Of a stretch of DNA of 64,000 nt, positions 45,553 to 55,793 are shown piece after piece. The stretch is from Allomeiothermus silvanus DSM 9946. Its GTDB lineage: Bacteria > Deinococcota > Deinococci > Deinococcales > Thermaceae. The position numbers and the translations under genes are program-made. Position 1 is the stretch's first letter; every line of letters starts with the position of its first letter. The notes beneath the pieces are model-generated. The model ran no database searches, was not told the origin of the DNA, and was given only the letters and a program-made list of their open reading frames with translations. Where the stretch lies: positions 702,001 to 766,000 of the forward strand of contig NC_014212.1 in the NCBI RefSeq assembly GCF_000092125.1, in the 5' to 3' direction.

Positions 45553-46470
45553 ATGCTAGCAACCGGAATGGAGATTCTATCCAAAGCCCGCAAGGAGGGC
45601 TATGGCGTCGGGGCCTTCAACGTCAACAACATGGAGTTCGTGCAGGCGGTGCTGGAAGCCGCCGAGGAAGTTAGAAGCCCAGTGTTGCTGGCGCTTTCCG
45701 AAGGGGCCATCAAGTATGGGGGGAAAGCTCTGGCCACCTTGGTGCGCGAGCTGGGGCGCGATGCCAGCGTGCCGGTGTGCATCCACCTCGATCACGGCTC
45801 CTCTTACGAGTCCTGTCTACGGGCTATCCAGATGGGCTTCACCTCAGTGATGATCGACAAATCCCACGAGGATACCGAGACCAACATCCGCGAGACCAAG
45901 CGGGTGGTGGAGGCTGCCCACGCGGTTGGCGTGACCGTCGAGGCCGAGATCGGGCGGCTGGGCGGGGTGGAAGAGCATGTGGCGGTGAGTGCCGAGGAGG
46001 CCTTCCTCACCAACCCCGAGGAGGCCAAGATGTTCATGGACGCTACCGGTGCCGACTACCTGGCCGTTGCCATCGGCACCAGCCACGGAGCCTACAAGGG
46101 CAAGGGCCGGCCCTTCATCGATCACGAGCGCATCAAGGCGATTGCTGCGGCCATCCCCAACCCTTTGGTAATGCACGGGGCCAGCAGCGTACCCCAGTCG
46201 CTAGTAGATGCCTTCCGGGCCGCAGGCGGCGAGATTGGCGAGGCGGCAGGTATCCACCCCGAGGATATCCAAAAAGGGATTAAAGCGGGAATCGCCAAGA
46301 TCAACACCGACACCGATTTACGGCTGGGCTTCGTCGCCAAGATACGGCAAATCCTCAAGGACAACCCCAAGGAATTCGATCCGCGTAAGTTCTTGGGTCC
46401 TGCCCGTGAGGAGCTAAAGCAGATCGTCAAGGCCCGGATGGAACTCTTCGGCTCAGCGGGGAAGGCCTAA
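45553..46470 (+). CDS. fba: Class II fructose-1,6-bisphosphate aldolase
   Basis: The 305-residue zinc aldolase works in glycolysis and gluconeogenesis. Family motifs are YGVGAFNVNNMEFVQA, the zinc region VCIHLDHGSS, SVMIDKSHED, EAEIGRLGGVEE, GTSHGAYKG and VMHGASSVP. The start MLATGMEILSKARKEGYG matches the usual N-terminus of Thermus relatives. The upstream gap holds a degenerate repeat and a TATAGT too close to the ATG to be its -10. Confidence 0.95.
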   Translation: MLATGMEILSKARKEGYGVGAFNVNNMEFVQAVLEAAEEVRSPVLLALSEGAIKYGGKALATLVRELGRDASVPVCIHLDHGSSYESCLRAIQMGFTSVMIDKSHEDTETNIRETKRVVEAAHAVGVTVEAEIGRLGGVEEHVAVSAEEAFLTNPEEAKMFMDATGADYLAVAIGTSHGAYKGKGRPFIDHERIKAIAAAIPNPLVMHGASSVPQSLVDAFRAAGGEIGEAAGIHPEDIQKGIKAGIAKINTDTDLRLGFVAKIRQILKDNPKEFDPRKFLGPAREELKQIVKARMELFGSAGKA

Positions 46471-46626
46471 GCCCGCATTGTGTATAGCGATTGCTTCTGC
46501 ACTCTTACTGCCCCTGCTGAGGTGCTGATACGAGCAACTGATAAGCTTTAGGCGGGTTCGTATAGGCCCGTCTTCGGGATCTTCATCCAACGAAGAGCGC
46601 TCTCCAGCTAGGGCATACAATAAGCT

Positions 46627-49029
46627 ATGCGTTTGCGTACGCTGGGGGGGCTCGAGCTTTCCGGCTCCAACTTCCGCAAAGGGGCGATCAAACCCCTGTT
46701 GCTGCTAGCGTATCTGGCGCTGGAAGGTCCTAAACCTCGGCGCTACCTGGCCGAACTGATCTGGCCCGAGGCTGCCGACCCTATGAATAGCCTCAAGGTA
46801 GTGCTGCACAAGCTGCGCGGTTTGGGAGCTATCTCCGCCGATGAGGAACGGGCCTGGACTGCCCTCGAGTGCGATGCTGTGGAACTGCGCAACTGTTTGC
46901 GTTCAGGGAAGCTTAGAGGGGCGATAGAGCTGTATCAAGGGGCCTTTCTCGAGGGAGCCGAGGGGGACTCGGGAGAGGAGCTGGAAGACTGGATCTACAC
47001 CACCCGCGAAGCCCTGGCCCACGAGGTGCGCCTGGCCTTGCTGGAGTTAGCCGAGCGCGAAGCCGCCTTGGGGCAGTTTGTCGCCGCTGCGGAAAAAGCC
47101 GAAGCCGCCTACCGACTCCCTGGGGCCGCGCCGCTCGAACCCGAGGAGCTTCCACGGTTTTATCCGCTGTTGCTGGCGGGGAATAACCCCTGGGCCGAGA
47201 CGATCAAGCGCGAGGCCCAGGAACTAGGGGTGGAGCTGGCCCTCTCCGGCGAGGCCGCCCGGGGCCGCCTGCGCCAAAGCTTTGTTGGGCGGGAGCGCGA
47301 ACTCGAGAAACTTTCCACCCTCGAGCCTGGAGAGTGGGCTTGGGTACGAGGTGGGGCTGCTACCGGCAAAACTGCCCTGCTGCGGCGGTTGGAGCGGCAG
47401 GGCGGGCTCTACTTACCCGCCCGCCAGGGTTTGCCCTACGCGACGCTCGAGCCGTTATTGGGCAGTGTGGAGGGTGGTCCAACGGAGCTATTGCGCCGCT
47501 TGGCGGGAATATCGGGTTTTTGGCTTTTCGACGGTTGGCACCGCATGGATGCTGAGAGCCGCGAACTCCTGACCCGCCTGCGCGGTCTGGGTAGCAGGGC
47601 TCGGGTGGTGATCGCCTCGAGGGATAGGCCCCCCCTCGAGGTGCACTGCCTGCTCGAGCTGGGGCTGCTCTCCGAGGAGGAACTAAAACATTACCCCGGG
47701 GCCTTCGAGGCTACCGGTGGGGTTCCCGCCTTGGTGGGGGCTTTTTTACGAGAAGAGCCCTTGGAAGAAGCCCTGGATACCCGCCTAGATGCTCTTTCCG
47801 AAGCCGCCCGCGAAATTTATGCAGCGCTCACCCTGCTCGAGACCCCTAATCTTGCTGTCGCCCGCAAATCAGTAGGGTTGGGGCCTGCCGAAACTGCCCA
47901 GGCTTTGGAAGAGCTGCTCTCGGCGGGGTTAGTAGAGCCCTCAGGGGCGGTGCGGGCCAAGGGGGTGGCGCTGCGCTGGCTGACGGGTCGGCCTGCGCTC
48001 GAGGCCTACCTTATCTTGGCCCTAGCCCCCCTGCTTTCCGACCTTGAGGCTTTTCCCCTATACCAACGGGCACGGAATCTCACCGACGGCAGCGAGCTAC
48101 CGGGGATGCACCGGGCTTACTTAGCCTGGGCGGGAGAACTCCTAAAGCGTGGTTTCCCTCAGCGGGCCGCCGAGGTGCTGGCTGAGCTAAGCCCCACTCC
48201 CGAGCTGAGCCTGATGCGCTCCAGGGCTTTGGAGCGGGCTGGGCAGTACAAGGAAGCGCTCGAGGTACTCTCAAGCCTGCCCGACAGCCCCGAGGTGCTG
48301 GCCCTCAAAGGAGCGCTCTTGTGGCGTTTGGGCAAGCCGGAGGAGGCACGAAACGCAGCCCAGCAGGCCCTCGAGGGGAATTCCAGGGCGAGGGCGGAAG
48401 CGCTGAACACGTTAGGTCACCTGGCTTTTTCTGAAGGCAGGTTCGAGGGGGCCTCGACTGATTTCCGCCGGGCGGCTGCTCTTTGGCGAACCTTGGGGGA
48501 GCATGAACGATGGATTGGGGCTTTGAGCAATCTTGCCATTGCCCAAAGTGAACTAGGAGAGTCGACAGAAGAAGCCTTTGCCGAAGTACTACACGCAGCG
48601 AGAGATAATCCGGGCGTACGGTCTCGAGTTCTTCTCAATTTAGGCAACGTGCACGAGCGGAGGGGTAACTTTGACGCGGCAGCCAAAAGCTACATAGAAG
48701 CGTCTGCACAAGCTTTGGAAGCGGGGGCGCTGGATATCTCCGCTCGGGCCTGGAACAATCTGGGGGTAGTGTTTCATAAACAAGGTAGAGCCCAGGAAGC
48801 GGAGAATGCCTACAGCGAAGCTTTGGCGCTTGCCCGTCAGGCGGGGGAATTGCGCCTGACGGGCATGGCTTTGGGTAATTTAGCTGAATTGACACAAGAC
48901 CTAGATGTTCTAGAAGAGGCTATACATTTACTTGAGAGGAGCGGACACACACAGGTGGCGGAAGGCTACAAGGCCCGGCTTGACGAACTCAAGCTCTCTG
49001 GAAGCGGCCATGCCTCCCGGAGTACCTAG
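46627..49029 (+). CDS. BTAD/SARP-like regulator with ATPase and TPR repeats
   Basis: The 800-residue protein begins with a winged-helix-like region (MRLRTLGGLELSG, then YLAELIWPEAADPMNSLKVVLHKLR). A bacterial transcriptional activation domain of helical repeats follows to about residue 185. A STAND/AAA-type ATPase has Walker A GGAATGKT (242-249) and the FWLFDGWH and VVIASRD motifs. The C-terminal 280 residues are TPR repeats (ALNTLGHLAFSEGRFEGA, AWNNLGVVFHKQGRAQEA). It resembles actinobacterial SARP/MalT-like activators. TACAAT five bases before ATG suggests a leaderless message. The subtilase gene 63 bases downstream may be its target. Confidence 0.85.
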   Translation: MRLRTLGGLELSGSNFRKGAIKPLLLLAYLALEGPKPRRYLAELIWPEAADPMNSLKVVLHKLRGLGAISADEERAWTALECDAVELRNCLRSGKLRGAIELYQGAFLEGAEGDSGEELEDWIYTTREALAHEVRLALLELAEREAALGQFVAAAEKAEAAYRLPGAAPLEPEELPRFYPLLLAGNNPWAETIKREAQELGVELALSGEAARGRLRQSFVGRERELEKLSTLEPGEWAWVRGGAATGKTALLRRLERQGGLYLPARQGLPYATLEPLLGSVEGGPTELLRRLAGISGFWLFDGWHRMDAESRELLTRLRGLGSRARVVIASRDRPPLEVHCLLELGLLSEEELKHYPGAFEATGGVPALVGAFLREEPLEEALDTRLDALSEAAREIYAALTLLETPNLAVARKSVGLGPAETAQALEELLSAGLVEPSGAVRAKGVALRWLTGRPALEAYLILALAPLLSDLEAFPLYQRARNLTDGSELPGMHRAYLAWAGELLKRGFPQRAAEVLAELSPTPELSLMRSRALERAGQYKEALEVLSSLPDSPEVLALKGALLWRLGKPEEARNAAQQALEGNSRARAEALNTLGHLAFSEGRFEGASTDFRRAAALWRTLGEHERWIGALSNLAIAQSELGESTEEAFAEVLHAARDNPGVRSRVLLNLGNVHERRGNFDAAAKSYIEASAQALEAGALDISARAWNNLGVVFHKQGRAQEAENAYSEALALARQAGELRLTGMALGNLAELTQDLDVLEEAIHLLERSGHTQVAEGYKARLDELKLSGSGHASRST

Positions 49030-49092
49030 GCGTAACGGTGGCTTAACGACCCTATTGGTACATCTATAAGCAAGGAGCCGCGGAGGTGTGGA

Positions 49093-50544
49093 ATGCGCTG
49101 GATTGGACTACTCATTATCGGCCTTATTGCAAGCTGTAATCAGCAACCGCCCGCACCCCCCAGTATGGCCTTGTACCCCGGTCGGGCGGCGCGGGGTGAA
49201 CTCGTAACCGTGAGCTTGAAGGGGCTTTACGCCGACGGGGCCACGGTGTGGGTGGGCGGGCTTAAAGCAGCGGTGCGCTTCAAGAACGAGCAAACTTTGG
49301 TGGTTGCTGTGCCCAAGGATGTTCAGGCGGGGCCCCAGGAAGTACGGGTTGAATCCGGCAGGCAGATGGCGGTTGGTACGCTCGAGGTCTTAGGGGGTGT
49401 GGTGCCGGGTCAGCTCATCGTCACGCTCAAGCCGGGGGTCAACCGGGACGAAGCGACCCGGCAACTTCAAGCGCTCGGATACCGGATCATCGCGCCGTTC
49501 CAAGCGTTAGGGGGAAACCCATCGGAAAAAGACAACCCGTGCTCGGGCGAATTGGCCACCCTGGATGCGGGAGGAAAACCTTTAGGACAAGCCTTGGCCG
49601 AATTAGAGGCGCTGGATATCGTGTATCGGCCAGACCCCCAGACCGATTGGGGATTTGACGCGGTAGATTACCTCGGGGCCATCGGTGTTCCCGCCGCCCA
49701 GTCTCGAGGCCGCAGCGGTAAGGGCACCACCATCGCCGTGATCGATACGGGCGTCAATAGCCATCCTGATTTAGAAGGCAGGCTCCTCTCTGGCTATGAC
49801 TTTGTAGAGGACGATGCTGTTCCGCAGGACGATTTTGTCAACCCCGCTAACCAAACCCCGCTTCACGGGACGCCCATCGCAGTTTTGGCGGCAGGGGCCA
49901 AGTCGGGGGTGGCTCCCCGGGCCCAGGTGTTGCCGATCAAGGTGTGCGGCAAGGGTGGGCAGTGCCTGGCAAGCTGGGTGGTGAAGGGGGTATGCTACGC
50001 CATCTCGAACGCCGAGCGCAAAACCCTGGTGCTGAACCTGAGCCTGGGCGGGGATACCCCAGTAAGTGTGCTCGAGGCCATCCTCAAGTTCGCGGTTACG
50101 AAAAATGTGTTGGTTGTGGCGGCGGGGGGCAACCAGGGCCCTGATATCCGCGATGGATCGTTCTTCCGGGCTGCGCCCCGGCATTATCCCGCCGCCTACA
50201 GCTTGGGTATGAAGCAGGATGATGGATTGGTCGCGGTGGCGGCCCTTGGCTTCAATTCCAATACCAGCACTTGGGAACCAGCCCCCTTCAGCACCCGAGG
50301 TGTCAACATCACCTACCTCGACATCGCCGCTCCGGGGCAGGATATCCAGCTAGGAGGCTTCACCTATCAGGGCACCTCGTTCGCCACCCCCCTAGTAGCG
50401 GGCGGGTTGGCCCTTTGGCGCGAGGCCAATCCCACCCTGACCCCCGCGGAGATCGAGGCTAAGCTGAAATCCCAAGCTACTGCCTTGCCCTACGCAACCA
50501 ACGAGGTCGGCAAGGGGATGCTCAACCTCTCGAGCCAGCCCTGA
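49093..50544 (+). CDS. Subtilisin-like serine protease lipoprotein with IPT/TIG domain
   Basis: The 483-residue S8 protease is lipidated at C15 (LIASC). Residues about 24-100 form an IPT/TIG-type beta domain (MALYPGRAARGELVTVSLKG), and about 104-135 a fervidolysin-like propeptide segment (GQLIVTLKPGVNRDEATRQL). The catalytic triad is D218 (VIDTGVNSHPD), H258 (LHGTPIA) and S429 (GTSFATP), with oxyanion N347. All catalytic residues are intact. It directly follows the BTAD/TPR regulator gene on the same strand. The start has GGAGG-like bases about 8 upstream (GGAGGTGTGGA). Confidence 0.92.
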   Translation: MRWIGLLIIGLIASCNQQPPAPPSMALYPGRAARGELVTVSLKGLYADGATVWVGGLKAAVRFKNEQTLVVAVPKDVQAGPQEVRVESGRQMAVGTLEVLGGVVPGQLIVTLKPGVNRDEATRQLQALGYRIIAPFQALGGNPSEKDNPCSGELATLDAGGKPLGQALAELEALDIVYRPDPQTDWGFDAVDYLGAIGVPAAQSRGRSGKGTTIAVIDTGVNSHPDLEGRLLSGYDFVEDDAVPQDDFVNPANQTPLHGTPIAVLAAGAKSGVAPRAQVLPIKVCGKGGQCLASWVVKGVCYAISNAERKTLVLNLSLGGDTPVSVLEAILKFAVTKNVLVVAAGGNQGPDIRDGSFFRAAPRHYPAAYSLGMKQDDGLVAVAALGFNSNTSTWEPAPFSTRGVNITYLDIAAPGQDIQLGGFTYQGTSFATPLVAGGLALWREANPTLTPAEIEAKLKSQATALPYATNEVGKGMLNLSSQP

Positions 50545-50638
50545 CCTGGGGGTGAGGGTGGATCGTAGCGGCTGGGCCCGGCGAACCGGGGAAAGACCGG
50601 GAGGGAGAGCAGAGGGAAAAACCCTCCTCGGCCACTGT

Positions 50639-51460
50639 CTACCGCATCGAGATGGAGCCGTTGGAGCTCTCTAGCCACAGCTTGGCCGGATTCCTCCCGG
50701 CTTGTTGGGCACTAAAGCTCTGGCGGCGGGCCTGCACACGGGTGTCCTGAAGTTCAACGCTCACGCTACCGTTAGAGGTGTGGCCCTCGGCCTCCAAGCC
50801 TCCCGGGGCCTGCAACCCTACCACTTTTACCGAGCCGTTGCTGGTAGCGGCCCTGCTCTGGGAGCCGGGCGGGAGGGTGAGGCCTTCCAGCGCTACGGCC
50901 CCATTTGAGGTGCGGGCTTCTACCGCGCCCTCTACCTGGCGAAGCTCGATGGCCCCGTTAGAGGTCTTGGCCGAGACCGGCCCCTGGGCTTCCATAACGC
51001 TAATGCGGCCATTGGAGGTGTGAAGCTTTATTTCGGCGGCCCCGCTGCCCTTCACGGTGATGGCCCCGTTGGAGGTGCGGGCCTCCAGGCGGGCCATACT
51101 CCCTTCGCTGTGGATGGCCCCGTTCGAGCTATGCAGGATTAGGATTAGGCCTTCGGGCAAGGTCAGCTCAAAACTAGCCCCGCAGCCCGGGCAGATGGGG
51201 GAGTTCTTATGGGCCTCGATGTAGAAGGAGTCGCCGCGGGGCTCGAGGGTAATGCTCACGTCCCCTTTGCGCCGGATGGTCAGGTGGGGCGGCGCGGTTC
51301 CTACCCGCACGCTGATTGAGCCATTGAAGGTGTGGGCCTCGAGCTGCCGGATTCCTCCCAGGTTCAATGCGTGATCTTCCTGCACGGTCGGTTCGGTGCC
51401 AATGCCCAAAAGCCCCAATAGATCAGCGACGTGTTGTTGCGGCGAAAGCCTATTGGCCAT
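50639..51460 (-). CDS. DUF4097-type beta-helix protein with TSNGAI repeats
   Basis: The 273-residue protein has a short N-terminal helix (MANRLSPQQHVADLLGLLGIG) and then about nine beta-helix coils marked by HTFNGSI, HSSNGAI, RTSNGAI, HTSNGRI, KTSNGAI, RTSNGAV, ATSNGSV, HTSNGSV and ESSNGSI. This is the DUF4097 (putative adhesin) pattern. No signal peptide is seen. ATG 51460 is chosen because AAAGGAG lies 8 bases before it; the small ORF upstream overlaps it by 11 bases, so the two are probably coupled. Relatives in Firmicutes often sit in PadR-controlled envelope-stress operons. Confidence 0.82.
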   Translation of the reverse strand: MANRLSPQQHVADLLGLLGIGTEPTVQEDHALNLGGIRQLEAHTFNGSISVRVGTAPPHLTIRRKGDVSITLEPRGDSFYIEAHKNSPICPGCGASFELTLPEGLILILHSSNGAIHSEGSMARLEARTSNGAITVKGSGAAEIKLHTSNGRISVMEAQGPVSAKTSNGAIELRQVEGAVEARTSNGAVALEGLTLPPGSQSRAATSNGSVKVVGLQAPGGLEAEGHTSNGSVSVELQDTRVQARRQSFSAQQAGRNPAKLWLESSNGSISMR

Positions 51461-51638
51461 AACCCATCTCCTTTCCCGATACCTCGGTGTCCAGCCGGAC
51501 GGCCAGGGCTTTGAGCCAGCCTGCGACGCGGTTGCGCCATAGGCAAAGCTCCCAGTGGTTTTGTAAGGCTTCTTGACGGAGCGCGGTGGCCCTGAACTTA
51601 CTGTGGAACTCGAGGTCCTGCCAATTCGAACCGAACAT
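51450..51638 (-). CDS. Small protein, first gene of the DUF4097 operon
   Basis: The 62-residue product (MFGSNWQDLEFHSKFRATALRQEA at the start) matches no family I know. It is supported by a perfect Shine-Dalgarno AAGGAGGTGG 5 bases before ATG, by a strong promoter 22 bases further upstream, and by its overlap with the DUF4097 start. It is basic and Trp-rich, with a helical middle. It may be a regulator or a partner of the DUF4097 protein. Confidence 0.7.
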   Translation of the reverse strand: MFGSNWQDLEFHSKFRATALRQEALQNHWELCLWRNRVAGWLKALAVRLDTEVSGKEMGYGQ

Positions 51639-51659
51639 GCTGCCACCTCCTTATCAGGA

Positions 51660-51689
51660 AGTGTAAATTATAGTTTTATATTTTGTCAA
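51660..51689 (-). promoter_or_regulatory. Strong AT-rich promoter, shared motif copy 2
   Basis: On the minus strand TTGACA (51689-51684), 18 bases including ATATAAAACT, TACACT (51665-51660). Base by base it is very close to the promoter at 13949-13977, with one extra base in the spacer. Confidence 0.8.
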
Positions 51690-51706
51690 TATGTACTTTC
51701 TATTCT

Positions 51707-52792
51707 CTAAATCAGAGCGCTTACCGAACGGTTGGTGTGGATGTGGCGGATAGCCTGGGCCAGAAGTTGGGCGGTGGAGAGGATGGTGTACCCCAGCCCA
51801 GGGTTGAGCGGTATGGTGTCGGTGAAGACTACCTGGCGGATGGCTGGGTGGGCTAGGTTTTCACGAGCCGGGCCGACCAGCACCGCGTGGGTCGCCATCA
51901 CAATGGCCTCGGGGAGGGCCCCGGCGGCGAGCAGGGCCTCCACCCCCCGGCGGATGGTGCCTCCCGTGGAGATGATGTCGTCGATCAGGAGCGGGCGCTT
52001 CCCGGCCACGTCGCCGATCACGTAGGTGACTTGGGTCTCGCGTGGGCCGGTGCGGCGCTTGGCCAAAAGAGCCAAAGGTAGGCCCAGTTTTTCCGACAGG
52101 CGGCGGGCCTCTTCGGCGCGGCCCGCGTCAGGGGATACCACCACGGCGTTTTCGGTCAGGTTATGGTGCAAAAGGTGGTGGGCAAACAGCCGCACCGCCG
52201 AGAGGGCATCTACCGGGATGTTGAAGAACCCCTGGATCTGCGGGGCGTGCAGATCCACCGCGATCACCCGGTCTACCCCTACCCGCTCGATGAGGTCAGC
52301 CACCAATTTGGCGGTGATGGGCTCGCGGCCTTGGGTCTGCTTGTCCTGGCGAGCATACCCAAAATAGGGGATAACCGCGTTGATCCGGGCCGCGCTGCTG
52401 CGGCGCATGGCGTCAGCCATCAGCAGAAGCTCCATCAGGTTGTCGTTGACGGGAGGCGCCGAGGGCTGGATCAAATAGACATCGGCCCCGCGAACGCTCT
52501 CGTGGATGCGTACGCGCACCTCGCCGTCGGGGAAGCGCTCCACCAGGGCATCCCCGAGCTGCAGGCCCAGAGTTTGCGCGATGGCCTCGGCCAAGGGCCG
52601 GTTAGCGTTGCCCGCGAACAGCTTGACCTCGAGGCCGCTATTTTCGCCGTTGAGGGGGCGTTCGTCCTCGAGGTGCAACCCCTGCGAGGGGCTGTCCCCG
52701 TGAACGGAAACTTGATGTGCGCTGACTTGTGCGACGCCTTCAGCCTCCGCCATAGTAGGGATGCTCTCGACCCCCGGCCCGGTTACTGCCAT
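51707..52792 (-). CDS. prs: Ribose-phosphate pyrophosphokinase (PRPP synthase)
   Basis: The enzyme makes PRPP from ribose 5-phosphate and ATP. Class I motifs are clear: RFPDGEVRVRIHESVRG, YFGYARQDKQ, the catalytic loop AKRRTGPRE and the PRPP-binding VTYVIGDVAGKRPLLIDDIISTGGT. The chain is 361 residues, with about 53 residues ahead of the normal start (EVKLFAGNANRPLA). No start codon lies at the core start, so an extension is real; ATG 52753 would shorten it. GGTGAG precedes 52792. It follows mtnN by 70 bases. Confidence 0.94.
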   Translation of the reverse strand: MAVTGPGVESIPTMAEAEGVAQVSAHQVSVHGDSPSQGLHLEDERPLNGENSGLEVKLFAGNANRPLAEAIAQTLGLQLGDALVERFPDGEVRVRIHESVRGADVYLIQPSAPPVNDNLMELLLMADAMRRSSAARINAVIPYFGYARQDKQTQGREPITAKLVADLIERVGVDRVIAVDLHAPQIQGFFNIPVDALSAVRLFAHHLLHHNLTENAVVVSPDAGRAEEARRLSEKLGLPLALLAKRRTGPRETQVTYVIGDVAGKRPLLIDDIISTGGTIRRGVEALLAAGALPEAIVMATHAVLVGPARENLAHPAIRQVVFTDTIPLNPGLGYTILSTAQLLAQAIRHIHTNRSVSALI

Positions 52793-52862
52793 ATGCTCAC
52801 CCCCGGTGAGGTGATTATAACCGCCCGGTTCCTCCCTCTGGACCCCCCGGCAAGCTTTGGGG

Positions 52863-53600
52863 TCAGAAACTATCGCGCAAGAAGCGGGCTAGCAGTTCAC
52901 CAAGCCGCCGGGAGGCCACTTCCAAGAACTCCTGGAAGTTAACCGTGGCCTCGTCGCCCGCCCCGTCGGAGATAGCGCGTACCAGGGCCATCGGAACTCC
53001 CAGCCGGCCCGCGGTCCAAAGCGCCGCGGCTCCTTCCATCTCCACCGCGTCAGCAGCGAAAACCTCGCGTAGCCGCTGGGCCTCGTTGGGGTCAGCCAAA
53101 AAGCGGTCCCCGCTGGCGATGCGGCCCCAGTGTACTGGCAGATTCAGGGCCAAAGCCGCGCGGTACAGTTGGGTGGAAAGCTCGGCATCGGCTTCCACGA
53201 AGCGCTCGCCGCTGGCGAGTTCGCCCGGTTTGCGCCCGAAGGCGGTGATGTCTACGTCCCACTGCACTGCGTCGTGGGCGATCAGCACGTCCAGGGCGTG
53301 CAGCTTGGGATTCAAGGCCCCAGCTACCCCGGCCCAGATGGCGATCTTCGGCTCGAATCGGGCCTGGGCGTAGGTGACAGCGGAGGCCGCGGCGACCTTG
53401 CCCACCCCGGCCTCGATCAGCACCACCTCATGGTCTGCGAAGATCCCGCGGTGGGTAGGTTTGGGGCTCTTCACAGCCTGCTCGAGCCCTAACGCCTCCC
53501 CCAAGGCTCGGGCTTCCGCGCCCTCGGCAGCGAAGAGAGCCACGATGGTCCGAGTCGGGTGGGGAGGGGTTTCCTGACCAGGAGATACAGCTTCGTCCAC
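52863..53600 (-). CDS. mtnN: 5'-methylthioadenosine/S-adenosylhomocysteine nucleosidase
   Basis: The 245-residue enzyme removes adenine from methylthioadenosine or S-adenosylhomocysteine. It shows the family motifs VALFAAEGAEARAL, GVAGALN, DAVEMEGAA with the ribose-binding Met-Glu, and AISDGAGDEA with the catalytic Asp. Futalosine hydrolases are close relatives, so some doubt remains. A GTG start at 53600 lies six bases after TACACT, which suggests a leaderless message. It is downstream of ahcY and near luxS, which supports the SAH role. Confidence 0.82.
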   Translation of the reverse strand: MDEAVSPGQETPPHPTRTIVALFAAEGAEARALGEALGLEQAVKSPKPTHRGIFADHEVVLIEAGVGKVAAASAVTYAQARFEPKIAIWAGVAGALNPKLHALDVLIAHDAVQWDVDITAFGRKPGELASGERFVEADAELSTQLYRAALALNLPVHWGRIASGDRFLADPNEAQRLREVFAADAVEMEGAAALWTAGRLGVPMALVRAISDGAGDEATVNFQEFLEVASRRLGELLARFLRDSF

Positions 53601-53606
53601 CTCGAT

Positions 53607-53612
53607 AGTGTA
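53607..53612 (-). promoter_or_regulatory. -10 box of mtnN
   Basis: TACACT on the minus strand is six bases from the GTG start, with no ribosome site between. Confidence 0.45.
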
Positions 53613-53692
53613 GCGGGTTTTGCTGGGAAGAACAGGGTCGGGGCAGCGAAGATTTGTCCGCGTTGTGAGCGGTGGGCGGTAGCCAGCTACAG

Positions 53693-55267
<1,575 letters not shown>

Positions 55268-55744
55268 CTAAGAGGCGATCTCTATGGTCTCTTGTACGAT
55301 CAAACCCTTATCCAGCACCCGCCGGGCCCAGTCCTTGGCCAACGTCAGGTCATGGTTGCGGTAATTGCCGCACTCCAGTTCGCTCGCCCCGGGAATCTCC
55401 CCCTCGAAGGCCACCACATCTTCCAGACTGGCCCGGAAGGCTTCCAGCATCCGCTCAGGGCCGATCTCGCCCAACATCACCGCGTAGAACCCAGTGCGGC
55501 AGCCCATGGGGGAGAGGTCCACCACCCCTTCAATATGGCTGCGCAGGTACCCGGCCAGGAGGTGCTCGAGGGTGTGGATGGCCTGAGGCGGGAGGATTTC
55601 CTGATTGGGCTGGCCTAGTCGCAAATCGTACTTCTCGATGCGGTCGCCCTTGGGGGTCATCTTTACCCCGGCCAGGCGGACGTAGGGGGCTCGGACCTTG
55701 GTGTGGTCTAAGCGGAAGGATTCAACGAGGACATGTTCCGACAT
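55268..55744 (-). CDS. luxS: S-ribosylhomocysteine lyase LuxS
   Basis: The 158-residue enzyme converts S-ribosylhomocysteine, the MtnN product, to homocysteine and the autoinducer-2 precursor. The metal ligands H57 and H61 (HTLEH) and C125 (ECGNYRNH), and the active-site C82 (SPMGCRTGFY), are all present. An in-frame start 12 codons upstream is rejected because TAAGCT ends seven bases before ATG 55744, giving a leaderless message. Confidence 0.95.
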   Translation of the reverse strand: MSEHVLVESFRLDHTKVRAPYVRLAGVKMTPKGDRIEKYDLRLGQPNQEILPPQAIHTLEHLLAGYLRSHIEGVVDLSPMGCRTGFYAVMLGEIGPERMLEAFRASLEDVVAFEGEIPGASELECGNYRNHDLTLAKDWARRVLDKGLIVQETIEIAS

Positions 55745-55751
55745 GGGAGAT

Positions 55752-55780
55752 AGCTTAGCGCTAACAGCCGCAGGACACAA
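55752..55780 (-). promoter_or_regulatory. luxS promoter
   Basis: TTGTGT (55780-55775), 17 bases, TAAGCT (55757-55752) on the minus strand, then seven bases to the ATG. Confidence 0.55.
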
Positions 55781-55793
55781 ACGCGTCTCGCGT

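Noticed and set aside
45541-45555. TATAGT as the -10 box of fba
   Set aside because: It ends one base before the ATG, which would put the transcription start inside the coding sequence of a well-supported N-terminus.
51667-51672. TATAAT as the -10 of the small-gene promoter
   Set aside because: It is a perfect hexamer but only 11 bases from TTGACA; TACACT at 18 bases fits better and aligns with the related promoter at 13949.
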